Positions 6,913 through 11,337 of a DNA stretch of 11,337 nucleotides are shown one piece after another. Under the pieces are notes generated by a model. That model ran no database searches. It was not told where the DNA came from and saw only the letters and a list, made by a program, of their open reading frames with translations. The translations under genes and the position numbers were made by a program. The DNA comes from Balneolales bacterium (GTDB lineage Bacteria; Bacteroidota; Rhodothermia; Balneolales; Natronogracilivirgulaceae): contig SKYY01000172.1 in assembly GCA_007127665.1 (NCBI GenBank), positions 1-11,337 of the forward strand. Reading direction: 5' to 3'. The first letter of the stretch is position 1; each line of letters begins with the position of its first letter.

Positions 6913-9609
6913 TTACTTTAGGGGAAAGTCCAGCCGGAAAACAGTTCCTGATTGGTTGGATTGATATGAATATTCACCATAAAGCTGTTCCGCCAGAACC
7001 TGAATGATCTTCAAACCAAGGGAGTTGCTTGATTCTGTAATTTCATTTTTATGGGTCATGAATTCTCGGGGAAGCTCGTTGCCATCATCCAGTATCTTCA
7101 GAAAAACCAAATCTCTATCGGCCTGAAGTTTGCAGGTAATCAATCCTGTTTTCCTGTTTTTGAAGGCGTACTTCAAAATATTGGTGACCACTTCATTCAC
7201 TATCAATGAGCATGGTATTGCTTGCAGTACAGAAAGAGTGACAGGGGAGCAATCGAAGGCTACGGATACGTTGGTTTCGCAGGGAGTAGCTTTTATGATA
7301 GAATCAACAAGGGTTTGAAGATTGTCGGAAAAGTCCAGTTGAGAAAAGTTTTCATTGCGGTAAAGCTGTTCATGTATTGCAGCCATGGCACTTATTCTGC
7401 CAACACTGTTCATGAGTTGATCCTGCAGGTCCTGGTTTGCACTCTGCATTGCCTGCAATTGTAACATGCTGGAAATAACCGCCAGGTTATTTTTTACCCG
7501 GTGATGAATTTCTGCAAGCAGGATTCCTTTTTCCTTAAGAGACCCAAGTATCAAGTTCTCTTTTGCTTTTCTTTCTTCATCAATGATCACATTGGAAACC
7601 TGATCTGTCATTGCCATAGTGAAGTTCATTTCATCAGGTGCCCAGTTTTTGTCTTTGGATTTGCTATAGGCACCAATGAAACCAATAATTTCCCCTGAGA
7701 GGTAAATGCCTGACAACAAAGCTGAAGAAGCGTCTTCGGGAATAATATCGGCTGCCAGCAACTCTTTGATTCGTGAGTCATGTCTGATGTCGGGAGAAAC
7801 AAATATTCGGTTCAGCTTCAAATGTTGCAGAATGCCTGTAAACCGGTGTTCCAGCCGGGCCATTTTATTTTTGAACGCTATTTTGCCTTCTTGAAAGGTG
7901 CTCTTGCAGGAGTAAAGAGCGTCATTTTCTATCCAGATGATGGCAGTGTCACAAAACAGTGTCTTGACTATTACCCGGGAAATAGCCCGCAAGCGCTGCT
8001 CTCTTGCAGATTCAGCCAATCTTTTGTTAGAAGAAAGATAAGATATTGCTTCTCTTTGTTTCTGGGCGCGGTCTTTTGCTTCCTGTAATTCCGTAATATC
8101 CGTTGATAAGCCACCAATACCGCGATATAAGCCAGCCGTATTGGTCAAGGGAAAGGTATGTGTCAGAAAATGGCGGATGCCGGCGTTCGTACTAACCTTG
8201 CGTTCCTTAACCATGGACTTGTTTGTTTCAATAACGATCTTGTCATTTTCATGCACATACCTTGCTGTTGATTCGTCAAGGAGATCAAACTCGTTTTTAC
8301 CGATTATATCGGAATTATCAGAGCAGAAATGTTTCCTGAATTCTTTATTGACCAGCAGGTAGCGGCCTTCGTTGTCTTTTATGAATATCGGTGCGCTAAC
8401 CCTGTCTGTAAAAGCATGAAGCAATTCACGACTTTGTTCAGACGCGATTTGAGCCCGTTTCAGATCGTTGATATCTTGAACGCTCCCATACACTTTTACA
8501 CAGGCATCGTTATGGAACTCTGGTTCACCAATAACCCGAACCCATTTTTTGGTGTTTGCGGCCGTTGTTATTTCCAGTTCCAGATCGAAAGATTCCCCGT
8601 TATTTACGGCCGCTTCCATAGCACTGGAGATCACTTCATGCCCATTTTTGTCGGAAAAGAATGACATGGTTTGAGAGTAGCTTGCCGCTGTATTGCTGCC
8701 GGTTTCAAAAATTTCCCGGGCTATGTTAGACCAGTAAAAAGTCTCTTCCTGGATATTGCTTTCCCAGCGTCCGATTTTAGCCACCTTGTAGGTTTTTTCC
8801 AGCAGGTTTTCTGTTTCAACCTGCTTGCTTATATCTGCCATGACAGCATAATAACCTTCTGTCCTGTCGTCGATGACTATTGGGATTCTCGTAATTACAA
8901 TAGCAACAGTCCTGCTGCTCTTGGCTGAAAGCCCGGTTTTGAATGTATTGCTGGTGGTTTGACCCGGATTAAAGAAAAAGTCTTCAAATGAAAGCCTGTC
9001 ACGTGGACGGATAAGTTTTGAGATGTCGGATCCTAAAAGCTGTTCTCTTTTGTATTGCGTGATATGTTCGACGACATAATTGAGATCCGTTATTTTACCA
9101 GCCAGGTCAACGGATAGCACACCATCAGGATGATGCTCAAACAATGACCGGAATGCTTGTTCGCTTCGCTCAATTTTTTTCTGGTAGTTGTATCGTGTGG
9201 TGTTGTCTTCAATTATGCCAATACCTCCCAGAACCCGTTGATCTTCATCTAAAACTGGTGAGAAAAGTGCTAAAACGGGGGTGGTTTTCGCGCTGTCGGA
9301 AGTGACTGATCGGTATAGTCCGTCGTATTCAGCTTCCTTTCCATCAAGAACCTGTTCAATTGCCGCTACAATGTTTTTATCCGGAAGCGATAGCAAAGGT
9401 AAACCAATAAGCCGCTCCTTTCGGGAGCCAAGAATAGTGACAAATTTCTCATTGCACTCCGTGATGATCCCCCTATGGTCAAAATAGAGTATACCTGTGG
9501 GCGATTTGCTGAAAATCAGCTTGTATTGTTCACTCAATGCAGCAGTGCCAGATATCCTGTCATCACAGATATTGCCTTTTGGCTGGCTTAGAAGTGCAGC
9601 GGCCTTCAT
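6913..9609 (-). CDS. Cytoplasmic PAS/GAF sensor kinase, HisKA_2 family
   Basis: An 898-aa sensor kinase with no signal peptide or membrane helix, so it should sense inside the cell. Four PAS-like modules sit at about 25-140, 147-265, 272-385 and 392-510; the third (AKIGRWESN, FYWSNIAREIFE) has a PAS_3-like look. A coiled-coil link and a GAF domain (about 538-685) follow. The dimerisation/phosphoacceptor part is HisKA_2, with EIHHRVKNNLAVISSMLQLQ and the probable phospho-His at 703 (codon 7501-7503). The ATPase domain has the N box NEVVTN and G2 SLGLKII and ends GTVFRLDFPL. The G1 box reads DDGNE (841-845) where DxGxG is usual, so Glu845 replaces the second glycine. Kinases of this type often pair with general-stress or stand-alone regulators; none is in the window. 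The start at 9609 lacks an SD. GC is lowest here (about 42% in a sampled line). Confidence 0.94.
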   Translation of the reverse strand: MKAAALLSQPKGNICDDRISGTAALSEQYKLIFSKSPTGILYFDHRGIITECNEKFVTILGSRKERLIGLPLLSLPDKNIVAAIEQVLDGKEAEYDGLYRSVTSDSAKTTPVLALFSPVLDEDQRVLGGIGIIEDNTTRYNYQKKIERSEQAFRSLFEHHPDGVLSVDLAGKITDLNYVVEHITQYKREQLLGSDISKLIRPRDRLSFEDFFFNPGQTTSNTFKTGLSAKSSRTVAIVITRIPIVIDDRTEGYYAVMADISKQVETENLLEKTYKVAKIGRWESNIQEETFYWSNIAREIFETGSNTAASYSQTMSFFSDKNGHEVISSAMEAAVNNGESFDLELEITTAANTKKWVRVIGEPEFHNDACVKVYGSVQDINDLKRAQIASEQSRELLHAFTDRVSAPIFIKDNEGRYLLVNKEFRKHFCSDNSDIIGKNEFDLLDESTARYVHENDKIVIETNKSMVKERKVSTNAGIRHFLTHTFPLTNTAGLYRGIGGLSTDITELQEAKDRAQKQREAISYLSSNKRLAESAREQRLRAISRVIVKTLFCDTAIIWIENDALYSCKSTFQEGKIAFKNKMARLEHRFTGILQHLKLNRIFVSPDIRHDSRIKELLAADIIPEDASSALLSGIYLSGEIIGFIGAYSKSKDKNWAPDEMNFTMAMTDQVSNVIIDEERKAKENLILGSLKEKGILLAEIHHRVKNNLAVISSMLQLQAMQSANQDLQDQLMNSVGRISAMAAIHEQLYRNENFSQLDFSDNLQTLVDSIIKATPCETNVSVAFDCSPVTLSVLQAIPCSLIVNEVVTNILKYAFKNRKTGLITCKLQADRDLVFLKILDDGNELPREFMTHKNEITESSNSLGLKIIQVLAEQLYGEYSYQSNQSGTVFRLDFPLK

Positions 9610-9652
9610 ATATGGGTAATTATAAATGGCTATTCTCCGGGTTCTTGCATCT

Positions 9653-9681
9653 ATTATCGGACGACTTATGAATAGTTTTAA
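9653..9681 (-). promoter_or_regulatory. Candidate promoter of the PAS/GAF kinase
   Basis: On the minus strand TTAAAA (9676-9681) and GATAAT (9653-9658) are separated by 17 bp, matching the sigma-70 consensus 4/6 and 5/6. Transcription would start about 37 nt before the ATG at 9609. If this lineage uses the Bacteroidota-type sigma consensus instead, the match means less. Confidence 0.35.
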
Positions 9682-9707
9682 CTTTTTTTAGCAAGGGAGA
9701 AGTTAGA

Positions 9708-9743
9708 ATGGGCTTTTTTTATTGTTATCTTGTCCATGCGTAA
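9708..9743 (+). CDS. Possible 11-residue leader ORF upstream of DUF3127
   Basis: ATG at 9708 opens a frame encoding MGFFYCYLVHA and ends in TAA. It is preceded 7 nt upstream by AAGGGAGA (9693-9700), a better ribosome site than that of the DUF3127 gene 73 bp downstream. It is rich in Phe/Tyr. It may be a leader peptide or pure chance; no attenuator hairpin was found after it. Confidence 0.2.
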   Translation: MGFFYCYLVHA

Positions 9744-9816
9744 AACAGAAAAGGCATAATTAAGGGTGCGAATTCCGGCCCTAACCCTACGATCTAAAAA
9801 TAAAGTACTAAATTTT

Positions 9817-10260
9817 ATGGAGTTATTTGTTCAGGGAAAAGTCGCAGAAATACTGGAAGAGCAATCAGGAGAAGGAAGAAATGGCCCATGGCGCCGGCGT
9901 GATTTCATCCTTGAGATGGACGACCGCTTTTCGCGGAAGGTCTGCATCTCCCAATGGGGCGATTCGATCGACAACGACCCCGTGTCCGTCGGTGAAACCA
10001 TCAAGGCGCACATTAACCTTCAGAGCCGTGAATACAACGGCCGGTGGTACACCGATGTCCGCGCATGGCGCATTGAAAAGGATGGCGGGGAGCCCGGTGC
10101 AGTCGGATATCCGGATGAACCGGGCTTCGGCGATCAGGACACCAGCCGACAGGACACCAGCCAATCCGGAAGCCGGCCGGCCTCGCAGGACCCGGGTTCA
10201 AAAAACAATTCCATGATCGATGGCGATCTGGATGATGTTGACGACGATCTGCCCTTCTGA
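9817..10260 (+). CDS. DUF3127 protein with SSB-like C-terminal tip
   Basis: A 147-aa protein whose first about 90 residues match the DUF3127 family of Bacteroidota and relatives: MELFVQGKV, a GPWRRRDFILE strand, KVCISQWGD and SREYNGRWYTDVRAW. The pattern of short beta-strands suggests a small barrel such as an OB fold, though that is inference. A disordered Gln/Ser/Gly/Pro linker follows, containing the near-duplicate QDTSRQDTSQ, and the protein ends in an acidic tail, DDVDDDLPF. That tail closely matches the C-terminal tip of single-stranded DNA-binding protein (DDDIPF in E. coli), which docks repair and replication enzymes. A nucleic-acid-associated role is suggested; biochemical function is not known to me. 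A GTG at 9766 is in frame, but homologous proteins begin at MELF-type residues, so 9817 is chosen. It is divergent from the PAS kinase. No terminator is seen after its stop. Confidence 0.88.
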   Translation: MELFVQGKVAEILEEQSGEGRNGPWRRRDFILEMDDRFSRKVCISQWGDSIDNDPVSVGETIKAHINLQSREYNGRWYTDVRAWRIEKDGGEPGAVGYPDEPGFGDQDTSRQDTSQSGSRPASQDPGSKNNSMIDGDLDDVDDDLPF

Positions 10261-10466
10261 ATCTGTTTGCCTGCAAGTTATCGCAGTTTCCCGGAATGTA
10301 TACTTAACCTCAGGCGTTACAATTACAGCATCGTTTCTATTGCGATGAAGGTAGCACGTTTTCAGCTGCCCTGTCCGCCTGTGAGCGGATCACCCAGGTT
10401 CCTCTCAGCCGGATTTGGGGTGCACGACAATTTATTTTGCAGTTAAACGCATCCAAAAGAAATCCT

Positions 10467-11337
10467 ATGACAGATCAAGTAAAGGAAACGCGCACGAAAT
10501 GGCACAATCTTGAGGTGGATGCCGTTCTCAAGGATCTTGACACATCAAAGAGCGATGGACTAAGCCAGGAGGAAGTAAAGAAACGGCTGGAAAATTACGG
10601 GGAAAACAAGCTGCCCGAAAAGAAGGGGAAGCACCCGATAATGCAGTTTCTGTCGCATTTCCACAATGTGCTGATTTACGTGCTGCTGGTCGCGGCAGGT
10701 GTCACGGCCCTGATGGAACACTGGATTGACACCTTTGTGATTCTGGCGGTGGTCATTGCCAACGCGCTCGTCGGATACATCCAGGAGGGAAAAGCGGAGA
10801 AAGCGCTGGAAGGGATCAAGAAGATGCTCTCGCTGGAAGCGCAGGTCATGCGCGACGGAAAAAAGCAGAAAGTGAATGCCGAGGAACTGGTGCCGGGGGA
10901 TATCGTTTTGCTCAGGTCGGGGGACAAAATTCCGGCTGACGTACGTATCCTGGAGGTGAAGAATTTCCGGGTGGAGGAATCACCGCTGACCGGGGAGTCG
11001 ACCGATGTCAAAAAAGCTACGGATCCGGTGGAAGAGGATGCCGTGGTCGGCGATCGCCTGAACATGGGCTTTTCCGGGACCATGGTCACTTATGGCACTG
11101 CAACAGGAGTGGTCGTGGAGACCGGTTCGAATACCGAAATCGGCAAGATAACCGAAATGATCTCCGAGGTAGAGGAGTTCACCACACCGCTGCTGCAGAA
11201 AATCGACAAGTTTGCAATCCGGCTCTCGGTGGTAATCCTGGTCTTTGCCTCCAGTTTCTTTGCTTTTGGATTCTTTTTCCGCGATTACGAGATCATGGAG
11301 CTGTTCATGGCGACCATTGGCGTGATTGTGGCGTCGA
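10467..11337 (+). CDS. P2-type cation-transporting ATPase (3' partial)
   Basis: The first 290 residues of a P-type cation pump in the inner membrane, cut by the window edge. It starts with a Cation_ATPase_N segment (KWHNLEVDAVLKDL through RLENYGENKLPE, about 11-52). Membrane helices follow at about 65-83 and 87-105. The actuator domain comes next, with LVPGDIVLLRSGDKIPADVR (141-160), the dephosphorylation motif LTGES (174-178) and a GTMVTYGTATGVVV strand (204-217). Helix 3 is at about 251-272, and the sequence stops as helix 4 begins, just before the expected PEGL. The DKTGT phosphorylation site is outside the window. The layout is that of P2A/PMCA-like bacterial pumps, so Ca2+ is a likely but unproven substrate. 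The ATG has only a weak AAAGAAA upstream. The 206-bp gap before it shows no gene; a TTTG (10414-10417)/TATTTTG (10433-10439) pair resembles a Bacteroidota promoter but has imperfect spacing. Confidence 0.93.
   Translation, partial: MTDQVKETRTKWHNLEVDAVLKDLDTSKSDGLSQEEVKKRLENYGENKLPEKKGKHPIMQFLSHFHNVLIYVLLVAAGVTALMEHWIDTFVILAVVIANALVGYIQEGKAEKALEGIKKMLSLEAQVMRDGKKQKVNAEELVPGDIVLLRSGDKIPADVRILEVKNFRVEESPLTGESTDVKKATDPVEEDAVVGDRLNMGFSGTMVTYGTATGVVVETGSNTEIGKITEMISEVEEFTTPLLQKIDKFAIRLSVVILVFASSFFAFGFFFRDYEIMELFMATIGVIVAS

Noticed and set aside
9766..9816. N-terminal extension of DUF3127 from a GTG start
   Set aside because: The extra 17 residues look like translated leader sequence, no SD fits the GTG, and the family domain begins at MELFVQG.
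10261..10466. Small ORFs and a terminator in the gap before the ATPase
   Set aside because: Only short frames without SDs and stems of 4-5 bp were found; nothing rises above chance.

Overview
The window reads as a chromosomal stretch from a member of the Bacteroidota/Rhodothermota/Balneolota group. The pointers are a DUF3127 protein, a two-propeller (Reg_prop plus Y_Y_Y) sensor kinase, a DPP5-like S9 peptidase and weak or absent Shine-Dalgarno sites at most starts. This placement is inferred from protein families; no rRNA or other phylogenetic marker is present. No tRNA, CRISPR array, insertion sequence or integrase was found.

Layout. A plus-strand S9 peptidase (5' end outside the window) ends at 1430. 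Its last codons run into a 43-bp tandem array (about 1391-1642) that fills the space between it and a convergent SDR oxidoreductase. Four genes then lie on the minus strand. Read in transcription order they are a PAS/GAF HisKA_2 kinase (9609-6913), a giant propeller-type sensor kinase (6678-3391), a SagB-type nitroreductase with a lipoprotein signal (3246-2566) and the SDR (2414-1671). The gaps of 234, 144 and 151 bp suggest separate promoters rather than one tight operon. On the plus strand, divergent from the PAS kinase, are a DUF3127 protein with an SSB-like C-terminal tip (9817-10260) and the first 290 codons of a P2-type cation ATPase (10467 to the edge).

How they fit together. The two kinases are neighbours, neither has a receiver or output domain, and no response regulator is visible, so their outputs lie elsewhere. 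Base composition differs across the window. Sampled 60-base lines are about 63% GC in the peptidase (from 301), 47% in the propeller kinase (from 4801), 42% in the PAS kinase (from 8041) and 58% in the ATPase (from 10801). The kinase pair may therefore be a later acquisition, or simply under different constraint.

The most noteworthy items are the 43-bp array with a regularly spaced 10-bp palindrome apparently derived from the peptidase gene's own 3' end, the SSB-type acidic tip on the DUF3127 protein, the envelope-targeted SagB-type enzyme, and the pair of orphan kinases. No stretch longer than 300 bases lacks a gene.
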